64,000 nucleotides of DNA, taken from the NCBI GenBank assembly GCA_038503065.1, contig JBCAMK010000002.1:3596001-3660000 (forward strand), read 5' to 3'. Origin of the DNA: Paragyromitra xinjiangensis. Lineage: Eukaryota > Ascomycota > Pezizomycetes > Pezizales > Discinaceae. The translations under genes and the position numbers were made by a program. Below are positions 25,217 through 37,500 of this stretch, piece after piece (the stretch's first letter is position 1; each line of letters opens with the position of its first letter). The notes beneath the pieces are model-generated. The model ran no database searches, was not told where the DNA came from, and was given only the letters and a program-made list of their open reading frames with translations.

Positions 25217-27293
25217 ATGACATCCACCGAGCTCCCACACCGTCCTCCATTCTCCCTCTTCCCATCTCGCCGCTCAGTCGTGCATAGCACCAATGGCATC
25301 GTTGCTTGCAGCCAGCCACTCGCAGCTCAAGCTGGTCTCAGGGTCCTCCGTGATGGAGGCAACGCTGCAGTGAGTGATATCCCATGACCATCTAACCCCA
25401 CACCACTAACACCCATCTAGGACGCAGCAGTTGCAGTCGGTCCGTATCTAATCCAACTCTTAATTGAGCTACAAACTGAACCTCTACAGCGGCCTGCTTA
25501 AACGTTACCGAGCCCACATCGACCGGGATTGGTGGGGACGCATTCTGTCTTTTCTACGAAGCTAAAACACGTACGATCCGCGCTCTTAATGGGTCTGGTC
25601 GGTCACCGGGGGGATTATCGTTGGAGAAAGTTCGTGCTGATGTGGGTGCTGATGAGTGGAGGATTCCTATGACGCATGTTCATGCTGTTACTGTTCCGGG
25701 TGCTGCTGCTGCTTGGTGTGATGTTGTGGAGATGTTTGGGAGTGGGAAGATGGGGATGAAGGAGGTGCTGGCTGATGCTATTAGACTTGCGGAGGAAGGA
25801 CACCCTGTGTCGCAGTTCTCGTCGGTTTTCTGGCATGAGGAGGAGCAGCATCTTAGGGATTCTAGCCCAAATTTTGCGGAACTGTTGAAGGATGGGAAGA
25901 GGCCGCCAGAAGAGGGGGAGGTTATAAAGATGCCGGGTTTGGCGAAGACGTTTCGGGGGCTGGCTGAGAAGGGGAGGAAGGGGTTTTATGAAGGGTGGGT
26001 TGCGGAGGCGATTGTTGAGGTGGTGAAAGCCCGAGGTGGGGCGTTATCGTTGGAGGATCTGAAACGACATGGTGAGGCTGGGAGCGAGGAGGTGGAGCCG
26101 GTTTGTATTGAATATGGAGGGTATAAACTGTGGGAATGTGGCCCGAATGGACAAGGGTTAGTAGCGTTGATGACGCTGGGGATTCTAGAGGCATTGGAGA
26201 AGAAGGGGGTGATTCCAAAGATAGGAAGCAAGGAGGGCTATAAACATAATTCAGCCGAGTAAGTTCGATACGAACCCCAAAGCCTTCCGAGACTGCAGCT
26301 AATTCTAACCTAGATACCTCCACGCCCTCATCGAAACCCTAAGAATCGCATTCTCCGACGGCCGATGGTGGATCGCTGACCCCAACCTCGAAAAAGTCCC
26401 CACCCAAGGACTGCTAGACAAAGTACCCCCCCTCACACCCCACTCTAATCCCTTCTAACCTTCCAGGCCTACCTCACCACCCGCTCCAAAACCTTCAACC
26501 CTACTGCAACCAACACAACCCTCGACCACGGATCCCCCGCCTTCACCTCCTGCGACACAGTCTACTTCTCCGTAACCGACGCCCACGGCAACGGCTGCTC
26601 CTTCATCAACTCCCTCTTCGGCGGCTTCGGCTCCGGCATCATCCCCAAGAACACCGGCTTCGTCCTCCAGAACCGCGGCAGCGGGTTCGCTTTAGCCGAG
26701 GACCATCCGAATCGGTTTGCACCCGGGAAACGCCCATATCATACTATCATCCCTGCCCTCATCACGGAGCCGGACCTTTCGTGGTCTAAAGCAGAGAAGG
26801 ACTCCAAGGGATTCCAGCTGGATAAGGAGAGGCTTCATACGGTTTTCGGGGTTATGGGAGGTTTCATGCAGCCTCAGGGACATGTTCAGGTGTTTTTGAA
26901 TATGCTGGCGTTTGGGATGGGGCCGCAGGAGGCGTTGGATGCGCCGAGGATTTCGGTGGGTTTCGTCCTCCATTTAGTGGGGTGTGGGTGGGTGCTGATT
27001 CGTATAGATTGGTCGTAACTATGATCCTAGAGTAGCAGGTGTTAGTCTTGAGGAAGGGATCACAGAGGAGACGGTGGAGGGGCTTAGAGAGAAGGGCCAT
27101 GAGGTTAGGGTTGTGAAGGGGTATGAGAGGACTATGTTTGGGAGGGGGCAGGTTATTAGGGTATGTTTGACCTTGGGTTAGTGTTGGTAGGGGTACTGAC
27201 GAAATGTGGTAGGTGAATTATGAACAGGATGGTGGGAGGGTTTATAGTGCGGGGAGTGATCTGAGGGGTGATTGTCAGGCTGTTGGGTATTGA
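25217..27293 (+). CDS. Gamma-glutamyltransferase (cytosolic-type, no signal peptide)
   Basis: Seven exons: 25217-25369, 25421-25439 (19 nt), 25490-26258, 26314-26422, 26467-26955, 27008-27160 and 27213-27293, about 590 residues, phases consistent throughout. The N-terminal block [20 protein letters not shown] is rebuilt by the first two splices, followed by [15 protein letters not shown], both hallmarks of the GGT family. The autoprocessing/catalytic threonine is in [13 protein letters not shown]. The downstream glycine-rich [10 protein letters not shown] and the PRIS region near the C-terminus are also typical. GGTs cleave the gamma-glutamyl bond of glutathione and related amides. No signal peptide or membrane anchor precedes the catalytic region, unlike classical surface GGTs, which suggests an intracellular acylase-like member. 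Glutathione catabolism is an inference from the family. Confidence 0.92.
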
Positions 27294-27975
27294 GTTTGGA
27301 GGACTTTTTTGGTTGGGGGTGGGTTGGGAGGTTTTGGGTTGATTTAGTGTTGGGGTGTGGGTGTTTTCCTTGTGTGCTTTCAGGTCTTTGCTATCTTGTT
27401 GGTCGCTTTGGGGTCGGCGGGTGATCGGTGGTGATGCGAGTGATGGGTTGTGATACAGGACGTACAATGTGGGTTATTTCATTCGATGAATTTATATTTC
27501 GCTCGTGTAAGTCTTATGGGAAAGAACAAAACTTAAGTGCCCTATTAAACTCACTTAGGGGTGTAGCAGTCAAGACAAACGCAAGTACCCAGGTGAAGAT
27601 AAAAAGCGCAATGGGTTAGGAAGAAGTTCACGAAGCTGGATACGAAGACTATCTACTTCTTTATAATCGCTCTAAAAGTTATCACTAACTTCGCTACTAA
27701 CAAAAGTTCGTTTCCCAGTTTTGAAATCTCGCTACTAAATCCACTTGCTAGCCTTCTACCGTCAAGTATGAACGAGGCAGCAGAGCCAAAAGAAAATAAG
27801 CTCAGAAATAGAAACAGGACGCGATGTACGTAGTAGAAAGGTTGCAGCTGGGCCGTTGTGGGGAGATAAGTCGATCCCTTATCTGTCCACATTATCGTTA
27901 GCTAGTTCAAACAAACCCTCAGCAACAAAAGCATAGGCAAACTAACCTCTTCCGTTTACTCCCACCTCCACCACC
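27294..27975. other. Intergenic region between two convergent genes
   Basis: Shared 3' flank of the gamma-glutamyltransferase gene and the unknown gene on the opposite strand. No coding sequence is recognised. Confidence 0.6.
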
Positions 27976-28947
27976 CTACTCCAAACCAAACCAATAGTCA
28001 TCCTCTTCAACATAGATATCTACAGCACCCGCCGCTATATCCCTCGTCAGCTGCTTCTGATACCTCGGCCACTGACAAACCCAAACCCCAGTCCTCTCAC
28101 CCGAATCAACCACATTCCCCAGATTCCAATTATAGCTAGCCGGGAAATCCATCGAACGTCCCCCAACAACCATGCCCTTCCCAGGAATACTCCAAGGCCT
28201 AGTAACAAGGAATGTGATCATATGCGACTTGGGATCCACCGCATATGTACACGCATAGCGATTATTCCTCATATCTAAAGTAACCTGCAGAATCCGGTGG
28301 TCGGCCGTGTCTTGGTTAGTCAGTTGGAGGGAGATTCGGCCGGATTGGAAAGGGATTCTTAGTAGGGTTGCGTGAGTACTGGGTATGCCGGGGTGGGCGG
28401 GGTGGCCTTGTTGGGTTAGGCGCTCGTATAGAGGGTTGGTGCTGGGGAGATCGGGTTCGGAGAAATCTGAGAAGGAGTCGGAGTCGGAGTCTGAGTCTGA
28501 GTCTGAGGATTCTAGGTATATTCTTTGCAGCAAGCTTTGGTTGAATTTTTCTGGGTTCTCGAGAGCGTGCGAATCTGAGGAGGAGGAGGAGTCGCTGTCG
28601 GTTGAGTAGAAATCGTCTGGGTCGTCGACGAAAATGGTTGGGGGGTGCGAATAATTTTGTGGATGTGAGTGGTTCCTAGGTTGGGAATTGCTTACGAAGT
28701 CGCGCGAGTCGTTCGATCGACGTAACTCGTTTGAAGTTTGTGGACTGTCTGATGTGTCGTCTAGAGAAGGTAAATTACCTAGAGACTGGTTACTCGAGAT
28801 GTCGTCCAGGTTCTGAGAATGGTCTGGGTCCGTAGAGAGTTGATCTGAGGAGGGATCTCCTATGGTTTTACCCACCTGGACTACCGCCATACCAGTCATT
28901 TTCGTAGCTAATATTGTATTTTTCAAAGCGGCTAGGAAGTTCACCAT
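27976..28947 (-). CDS. Unknown protein with Ser/Asp-rich linker and conserved-looking C-terminal half
   Basis: A single exon of about 323 residues if started at the first ATG (28947, MVNFLAALKNTI); the frame is open further upstream, so a 5' exon is possible. I do not recognise the family. The N-terminal ~60 residues include a mildly hydrophobic helix. Residues ~60-190 are disordered, with a Ser/Asp repeat (SDSDSDSDSFSDFSEPD). The last ~130 residues look globular, alternating beta-strand-like hydrophobics (GRISLQLTNQD, MITFLVTRPWSIPG, TGVWVCQWPRYQKQ) and ending DDYWFGLE. The acidic repeat encoded at 28475-28512 is a simple-sequence expansion. It converges on the gamma-glutamyltransferase gene. 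Composition and length favour a real gene, but no function is proposed. Confidence 0.6.
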   Translation of the reverse strand: MVNFLAALKNTILATKMTGMAVVQVGKTIGDPSSDQLSTDPDHSQNLDDISSNQSLGNLPSLDDTSDSPQTSNELRRSNDSRDFVSNSQPRNHSHPQNYSHPPTIFVDDPDDFYSTDSDSSSSSDSHALENPEKFNQSLLQRIYLESSDSDSDSDSDSFSDFSEPDLPSTNPLYERLTQQGHPAHPGIPSTHATLLRIPFQSGRISLQLTNQDTADHRILQVTLDMRNNRYACTYAVDPKSHMITFLVTRPWSIPGKGMVVGGRSMDFPASYNWNLGNVVDSGERTGVWVCQWPRYQKQLTRDIAAGAVDIYVEEDDYWFGLE

Positions 28948-31714
28948 TGAGACTCTAGGTAAGAGCTCAGGGGTTGTGGAGACTTCACAGCTATGATCCG
29001 GGGTGGGGTTGGAAACTTTGTTGAAGACGGGTTTTGGGCGATGTGGCTTCACTTATATGGTCGGGTGTAATGGATTTTTTAAGTCTTCTAGACCGGTCCG
29101 AGGTGGAATAGACGCTATTGGCTCTGGTACGATTTTAAACTATCCCCGTGGTTTGAAGCCTGAAGTGAGATCTCGACTTACTTCGAATCGACACGAGAAT
29201 CTGCAAGTGTCTTTGTGGCAGTGTAGAAAACCTCAGATTTTACTATAGTGGTTAGTGCTGGGGCCACAGTAGTTTTCGTAGTGTCTAACAAGGCGAGATA
29301 TGGTACTCACGATGTTTTTTTGGCGGTGAAACACCGAGCTTTCTTTAGATAGTGTTCCTGAGCCACTCAAGCTCAACTCAGATCGAAGATCTAGAATGGC
29401 TGTGGTTACAGCGTATTTAGTCATAGTATGTCACTCGTGGTTATTCCAGATTGAGGATGTCTCCCTCTTACTCGTGGCTCGTTTTTCCTCCTAACCAAGT
29501 ATGCGTGACACGATCCAGTATATCTATAAGGTTCCTTTGTAATTTTTTATTACTGTTTTATCTCTATTTGCTTTAAATGCCACAGTCGTTGCGTCTCCTC
29601 GTCTCATGTCGTAGTTACAACCCGACCAAAGCATCAGCGGGAATTTATTCTCGCAGCAAGTATATCTCTGAACCGATTTTGTATTATAGTTTTACGGCGA
29701 TGGGGTCCGCAGTTTAGATTAAGAGCTTCATGCTGCGCCGAGTAGTAGAGATACACCCGCAGATAACCCACACTGCCCAAATGCAGATACTAGTTAATAT
29801 TCATACAGATTTACCTAACCATCCCACAGGAAACCCAGCTTTACGAGTTACTCCTAGTCAGCTTAAACACCCGCCAATCCAGTATCCGTGTTTTAGGGGG
29901 TTCAGCGATAGGCGCTCACGCGACGAAAGCTAGGCTTTGACACCACTGTTCTCAAGAAATCACTGGATTGACTTAACTGTTATCGGCTTCTAAGCAAGTT
30001 AACGCGGTAGTTATCCATTCCGTTAGTGCCACTTGACTCAGTTTAGCTGTTGTAGCACAGTATTAGAACCCATTATCGTGATAGCCGTTGGATTATAGCG
30101 GTTATGCGATATGCATAAACCGGATAACAGCATCGGAACCAGTATCATTGTGCTACGAGGCTTAAGGATGCTCATACGTGATGTCCTCCTAGTGTTACTG
30201 GCAAAAGAGTACGTTTGTGGGCAGACTGGTTGAATCGCGATGCAAACATCTGCAGATCTTGAATTATGGTTGATCGGTGTGTAACATAGCGATAGCGATC
30301 TGGGGGCTACTGCACCATGTGCACTTATCTGTGATTTGTCTGTCGGCACTAAATCGGAACCTACTGTTCTGTTTAATAGGGGGGAGTTGGCTGGGTTTCA
30401 ACGTGGCGTGTACAAGTGCCGATTGGCATGGCGGTAAGTTATAGCAGCTGACTAGACGGGAGCGAACGCTGGTCGGGATCTGAGTGCTGTTTGTGACTAG
30501 GGCTGCCGAGGAATTAGAGGATGCCTATTATCAGTTATCTATAACAGTAGGTTACTCTGGGAGTATAATTCTATACACTTAATCAGATGGGTTACTATTT
30601 GGATCCTTTTGTTCAATCAGATAAGAGATGGCTTGAATACTACAGCCGTGGACTAACAGAGTAAATGTTATACGTAGTCATTAATACAAACAAACTAACG
30701 CCTGCGAAGCACAGCACTGATTATGGTATTCGATTTTCAATCGAGTCGCAGACTCTTGGTGAAAGAGCCTGAACATATCTCAAAGTGGAAGTCATGATCT
30801 TCAAACCCCCAACGTGAAATCATCCAGGACGGCCCAGCGACTCGAATACCTAAAAGCTACTCCTCTGGCAAAAAGAAAATCCCACAAAGTGGCGTATGCA
30901 CCTGTTATGAGTATCAGATTTACTGTCTCGGAGTTCCCCTCACATCCAACTGGATGAGACACCTCCTCGGTTAGCTTACGCGCATATGCAAGGCCCTGTC
31001 CACGCGGCAGAAAAATTCGGTATCGAATTACGTATCGTGTCTCAACGCTTAATAGAACTTCAAGTTCGACTTGCTTGGGGAGTTGTGCTAGGCTTGGTTC
31101 ACGGATTAGTTGGCGGTTATACCGCGGTGAATTCTAATACTGTCTGGGGACATATTAGATTCGGTCTGACGCTGGGTATGATGAGAGTTCGTGATATGTG
31201 ATAAGACAGATGCAGTGGGCTAGGCCCAGCTTATAAGTAACAGAGTCTAGAGTGCTATTTAGCATCTCACAAGGCTCAATGAGTGATTCTACAAGATCTA
31301 GTGAAGGAATAGCATTCGCACCTTCATGCAATATAGGTGGAGAAAGCCTGGTCAAATTCCCAACTGCAAGATTGTCTCGCCAACGAATCTCTACCCCATC
31401 CCCCGGAAGAAAAAAAAACTGCCCCTCCCAACACCGGTAGAAACTGCACGTCTACATCCCAAAGGAAGCGATACCTCGTTTGTCAGGGATCAACTCAACT
31501 AAGCTATTTGCATGGTTCTAGTTAGCCGATTAAATTCTGCCCGCAACTTAAACGGGCTTCCCGCTTATGTTCCCGCTTGTGACAGTGGAAGTGGGGTTTT
31601 CTATTACCAGGGCTAATACGATGTAGAACCTACATATAAATCGAGACTGTGGTCCTGTCCTTTAGCCCCTCTGTGGAAAAAAAACTGCTTCCAGAAAAAC
31701 CAGAGGTTGAGAAA
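28948..31714. other. 2.8-kb gene-free interval
   Basis: Holds the upstream regions of the unknown gene (minus) and of the MFS transporter (plus). Short reading frames here lack protein-like character and I see no repeats of note. Confidence 0.5.
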
Positions 31715-33569
31715 ATGAGCTCAGCAGTGGAGACTTCTGCTAAAGGCCGAGCAATAGATACCTACGGAGAAGCCGAGCCCAGTTCCCCGGCAGACACGAC
31801 AGAGGATAGAGAAGGGGGAGAAGAGGCAATTCACGATGCAAGGGTCGAGAAAATCTACAAGTAAGTGGCTATCCGTGAATCGTGTAGAGATGAAAGTTCT
31901 GACTTGGACAGAAAACTTGATCGTCGAATAATACCCGGTAAGTTCTACACGAATCTTCATGAAAGAACCACCACTCAATCTCAAATCCAGCTTTCTGGAT
32001 TCTGTACTTCATCTGTGCTGCAATCCGTTCCAATGTTGGCCTTTCGCTCACCATGAACACCTCGACCGGCGACTCATTATCACAAAAACTCAACCTCACC
32101 CCCCACCAGATCAGCACCGGATTAGCTCTATTCTACGTCTGCTACGTACTATTCGACGTCCCCGCGAACCTCATCATGACAAAACTAAGTCCCCACGTCT
32201 GGATGTCCCGAATCGTCATCTGCGTTGGAATTGTCGGCTGCTGCCACACAGCCCTAAACGCATCATGGAACTTCTAGTACCCCCCCCTCCCCTCTCCCCT
32301 CACCCCATTCCTAACACCCATAGCCTCCTCCGCCTCCTCCTTGGAATCGTCATAGCCGGCATGTGGCCCGGAATGGCCTACTACCTGACCCTCTTCTACC
32401 CCCCCTCCCGCACCGGAAAACGTATCGGCCAATACTACACCGCCGCCCAAGTCTCCGCATCCGTTGTTGGCCTCGTCAGCGCTGGATTCCAGGAAATGAA
32501 CGGGAAAGCCGGCCTCACAGGTTACGAGTGGATGTTCCTCATATACGGCCTTTGCGCCGTCATCGACGGCGTCCTAATCCTATGGTGGCTTCCAGGCCGT
32601 CCCACCGCCCCCGGAACAGAAACCACTCCATCGGGATGGGAGAAATTCCTGCCTGCTCCAAAACCTGCATTAGCAGGCGAAGACGCAAAGATCCATTACG
32701 AGGAGTTAACGAGAGTGTATCATTCTAAAGCGTGGACTATCCACGATCTGAAAAACGTGCTACTAGACTGGCGGTTGTGGCCGTTAACGATAATGTATTT
32801 TGGTGTTGTCGGCGTCGGGATCGGAGTCCAGAACTTTGGGACTTTGATCATTAGAGCTATTAACCCGGAGTTATCGAGCATTGAGCTATCGCTGCTTTTT
32901 GCGCCTATCTGGGTGTGTGATCTGATTGCGATACTCCTCGTCACGCCCATCAGCGATCGGTTTAACCGCCACCGTGCGGTGTTTTTCGTCATCCCTGCGG
33001 GAGTCCAGATCTCGGGGTTGCTGGTCACAACGTATGCGGGGAATCCGTGGGGGAGGTATTTCGGCTTACTTATGATTGGGTTTGGGTTGGGCCCGACGGT
33101 GCCGGTTTGTATGACGTGGACGAGGTGAGTTTCTGGAGGTTGTGGCTGTGGGAAGAGGGGGGGGGAAGTGCTAATTCTTCGTAGTGAGATATTTCAGCCG
33201 AGACATGGAGAGGTGGGGGTTGCTGCTGCGTCCGCGCTGGTTTCGGGACTGGGGAATTTGGGTTCTGTTACTACGGTAGGTCCTGATATGGCTTAGTGGA
33301 TTGTTTCTGATGTGGTGTAGACGTATGCGCTTTATACGGGATGGGCTGAGGATAATGTTCCGGGTCCTAAACAGTATAGAAAGTCGAATTTGGTGATGGT
33401 TGGGATTTTGGGTGTTAGTATTCTTTCTGCTATTAGTATGGGGTTTTTGGTGAGGTTCGTCGATGGTAAGAAGGTGAAAGATACGTCGAGCCTTGTGCTT
33501 GATGGTGCAGCGAGGAGAGAGAGGAGGGGGCAGAGAGGGATTGCTGGGTTTGGGAAGGGGAGGAAGTAG
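31715..33569 (+). CDS. MFS transporter, anion:cation symporter (allantoate/nicotinate permease-like) family
   Basis: Six exons: 31715-31860, 31912-31937 (26 nt), 31991-32276, 32324-33124, 33185-33275 and 33321-33569, about 532 residues. The start is the first ATG in frame (MSSAVETSAKGR). The joined sequence gives KKLDRRIIPAFWILYFICAAIR, the typical entry into TM1 of the ACS family (Dal5, Tna1, Seo1, Liz1 relatives). It is followed by ALFYVCYVLFDVPANLIMTKL and GMWPGMAYYLTLFYP, with the A-type motif region between TM2 and TM3. The remaining exons contribute the second half, including FNRHRAVFFVIPAG and a basic C-terminal tail. Members import organic anions such as vitamins, ureides or peptides; the substrate cannot be read from the sequence. 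Unspliced reading hits a stop at 32275-32277 inside the third intron donor region, so splicing is required. Confidence 0.9.
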
Positions 33570-34544
33570 GAGTCGATTATATGTATATGACTGATGGAGC
33601 GTTTTAATGGCGTGATTCCGTATATATAAGGGTACACATATAGAGATTTCAAGCGTTACTTCGGTTGTATGCGGAATTCTTGTACCCTATAACAATGAAA
33701 CTATGGGTTAACAAAAAAAAGAGATTTCAAGCATCGTTCAGGAAGTTACAGACTCAATTTATGGTGTTTAATAGTTTCGTACGAACTTGTAAATTTCTGA
33801 TTGAATTACTACACTAAAGTGAAGAAACGTGGCACACTCTATTTACCATAACCCAAACCCCATATGCATCTCCCAAATCAATAATAATAAAACATGGCAA
33901 CGATATTTTTCCCTACCTCTAGACAAACAAAGGACATGTCCACTGTACAAAACCATCCTGTAAGAATATACAATAACCCTCAACCACAATATATAGAGGG
34001 GTGACAAAGGAGAATAAGGCAAAAGAGCGAAAACAAGGAAGTTACACCAAGAAGAGACAATGCTGAAAATAAAGCGATATGCTATGCAGAGAGAAAGAAA
34101 AAAAGAAAAGAAAGACCAGGAAACACCGATATAAAAAAAGAGAATATACAAAAAGACCCTAAAGATGAGACTAGAAGGATGAGGTAAAGTTTTCCTCCAT
34201 CAAATAATATAGTTGAATCAAATGCAGTACCAGTGAGGTCCAATCCTTTCAGTCTTCCAGCAGCTCTCAGCGTCGCATCTTCCTAAAGATATTTCGTAGT
34301 GGCATCGGAGTGCCTCTTGCTCGGGGTTGGATAGCCCAGGTGATTATTGTCGTTTCGTTGTCGTTCACTCATGTCTAATGGACGGATATCCATTAATGAT
34401 TGGTCCAAGAACTTGCTCAAGTGATATAATGCTTCAAGTTCTTAGTGTGAAAAGCATCATATCGTCCAGAATCGTCTCCCCGCGTCTCGATGTAGAAGAA
34501 TGGCGGCATCGCTGTGTAGCCCCCATAAAGTAGGCATCCATCCA
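33570..34544. other. Intergenic region between convergent MFS and PNUTS-like genes
   Basis: About 1 kb of 3' flank for both genes. A short direct repeat, GAGATTTCAAGC, occurs at about 33.64 and 33.72 kb. No gene is seen. Confidence 0.6.
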
Positions 34545-37500
34545 TCAATATTCCATTTCCCCACTCGTCGGCCAACCTGGTGTTCCTGCACCTCCTGGTT
34601 CCCTCCCACCGCCACCACCTCCTCCACGTCGTCTCCCTCCCCCACCGCCTCCACCGCCTCCACCACCGCCACCACCACCACCCCCGCTACTACCAGATGC
34701 TTTCTCGTGAACAAACCGGCAGTTGTCGCCGTTCTTACAGTTGCCTTTCTGGTAGAAAATACACGGGACGTTGCCCTGTTTGGCGGCTTTCTTGTCCTAT
34801 AATTGGCACAAACTTTAATCAGAAAAAGCTCAGATATAATTCGCGCTTTGGAGGGCGCGTGGCTCGTCTCTTCATTTATTATGGCTTGGGTAGGTGCAGT
34901 GTAACGTAGGAAGAATAACATAGGAAACAAAATTGACTCCAGCTAAAGCTTCGCGAGGACCAATTCAATTTCTTGGTTATTTTTTTGTTTGGAGTAAACC
35001 TGAAGACATGTAGTGATAGCACGGAATTTGCTCTTAAGCGATATCCCACACTACCCTATCCATGTTTCCACTTTCTCTTTTCAGATCTGCCAGAAGCGAC
35101 AGCTCTGGTGGCACGTTAATGCCGAAAGCTGGCTTAACATAGCCCACCATAAAGGCTGACATAGCTCAACATTAATTTACAAAAAGCTGGCTAGGAGCGG
35201 TTTAAAGGAGGCGCTCACAAACATGTGAGATATTCCACTCAGAAGCCCCCATAAAGGAAGACGGTGGGATATTTGGCTGAAATTTCTTGGGTATTTGTAG
35301 AGAAGATGCAGAGAATTTTATAAAAAGGGGCAAGAGCTTATATGCAACAAGAAAGCAGGTCGACATGCACGGATAGGGCTAATAATTTACCTTTTTGTGT
35401 TTTCCACCCCATCCTCCGCGGCCACCTCCGGAATTTCCCCCACCACCCCTACTTCCGCCTGTAGGCTGCTCTGTTTCAGTGTCTCTCCCATCCCAGACTA
35501 CTCCCTTTTCTTTCGTTTCTCTTCGGATATCAGCAACACTTCTGCCCTCCTTTTCTTTCTCGCCATCACGCAGCGCGCGACCGAACTCGTCGGTTCCACC
35601 ATTTCCATTCCATCCAGTTTGATTAGTATTGCTACTGTTGCCAGAATTGCTCCCAAAAGCTTGCTGAACCTGAGACTCATACCACCCTTTTTGAGTGGTA
35701 GGCGCTTCATATCCTGTCGAAGCAGGGGGAGGCGGAGCTTGGCCATAAGGTGCAAGTAAAGGAATCCCGAATTGAGCTAACGCATTGCCGAGAACGGCGT
35801 TTTGTGCCTGCGTTGCTGGGTTTTGTTGGACCAAGTTCTGTAGAAAGTTGTTATTTGCCTGTTGCTGCTGTTGAGTTTGCTGCTGTCCAGGATTAACCCC
35901 CCCTAAGGCAGCAAGAATTGAACTGATGTCAGGTGTGCTTTGCTGTACTGGCTGCTGTTGAACCTGCGGTTGGGTTTGCTGTGTGAACTGCGGTTGCTGG
36001 GGAGCCTGTTGAGCCTGTGCTGCGACCTGCCTAGTAATTGCCTGGAGCGAAGCCATGAAATCATTAGTAACAGCTGGAACTTGTTGAGGTTGTTGTGCTT
36101 GTTGCTGCTGCGGTTGCTGAATTTGAGGTTGAAATGCCGAAAGGATAGCTGATAGGTCGGGTGCAACTACTGGCTGTTGTTGGGGTAAAGCGGCTTGAAA
36201 TAGGCTAGCAGGGGGCTGAAAAAAAAGTTAGCGCGTTACTATTGCCCGCGTGATAGCAAATATAGTATTTACCTTGATGTTATCTGGTAATGGAATGATA
36301 ATTGGTTGCTTATCTGATTCCTGAGAACCGTCGTTGTTCGCATCGGGTTCTTGGGGAGAGAATGGAATGCTTTGCGACGAGTTATACAGTGCCGATAATG
36401 TTACAAGCTCCCTCTGTGATTGAATTTTCGCTTCCTCGCTAACAGGTTTTTTGTTCCCTCCACGTTTTATTGCATGATCAGCAGAAGCGGCTTTGAACAA
36501 TTCATGGAACTTTCCGAAATCAATATCTATTGCGACAGTCAGTAACCCAAATTATGAAGGCTTGAAGTAGTCTGGGGGGACAAGGCCTACCTTTCGGTTG
36601 ATACCAATCCAGAAGATCATCTTCTTCATCGATGAGATTCCTATTCTTAAGAGCTGCCAAGGCTTCTCTACCCTCCTCCACATCAAAGTTCCTAGCATTG
36701 CCCCATTCGTGGTTCTCATGTCCACTCCCACCACCATAATATTCTCCTTCAGGTTCCATCCATTCAATGAGTTTAACTTTAGCTAACTCATCTCCGGTCT
36801 TCCACCTGACTGTCTTCTTTTTCTTGGTCTTCTTGTTCGGGCCAGCCTGATCATCGTCGGCCTCACGCTTCTTACCATCGGCATCAGGCTTTAGTCCTAG
36901 GGTTTTGCCCTGCTGCTGTAACTTCAGTTGATCAAAGATACTTGTGAACGTACTTGGCTGTTGAGGTTCGGGTGTTGGTTTGGCTTCGGGGGCTCTAAAA
37001 AAAAAAGGTCACGTGATATGTTAGGGATCGACGATCTTAGTCAAAAATAGAATAGTTTTGTAGGAACAAGGCTTGGGAAAGGGAGAACAACGCACTTTGT
37101 AGGCGCTTTGGCAGAAACTGGGCGATTGCCCTGTAATGATTTGAAAAATCCGGAACTGGTCTTCGGCTTGGCAATAGGTGCAGCCGTGGACGTTCCAGTA
37201 CTTGTAGTCAATTTCTTCTCCACTGTTGACCCATTTTTAGAAGACACGGTAGATACCCCAGTCTTTGTACTATTAGAACTCGCCGTAGCGGTGCCCTTCC
37301 CTTCGCCGACCGCAACCTTTTTTGTTGTACTAGGTCCCACCGACCCTTTAGCATCATCATCGCTCTTTCGCTTGATGCCAAGACTAAGACCTCTACTGCC
37401 TTCACTCTTGGATACCATTCCATTCTCAGTACTCTTTTCTCGGTCGCCATTAGCACGAACAGGCGCAGACGCTGTCAGCGGAGCGTTCTTCTGTTTCTCA

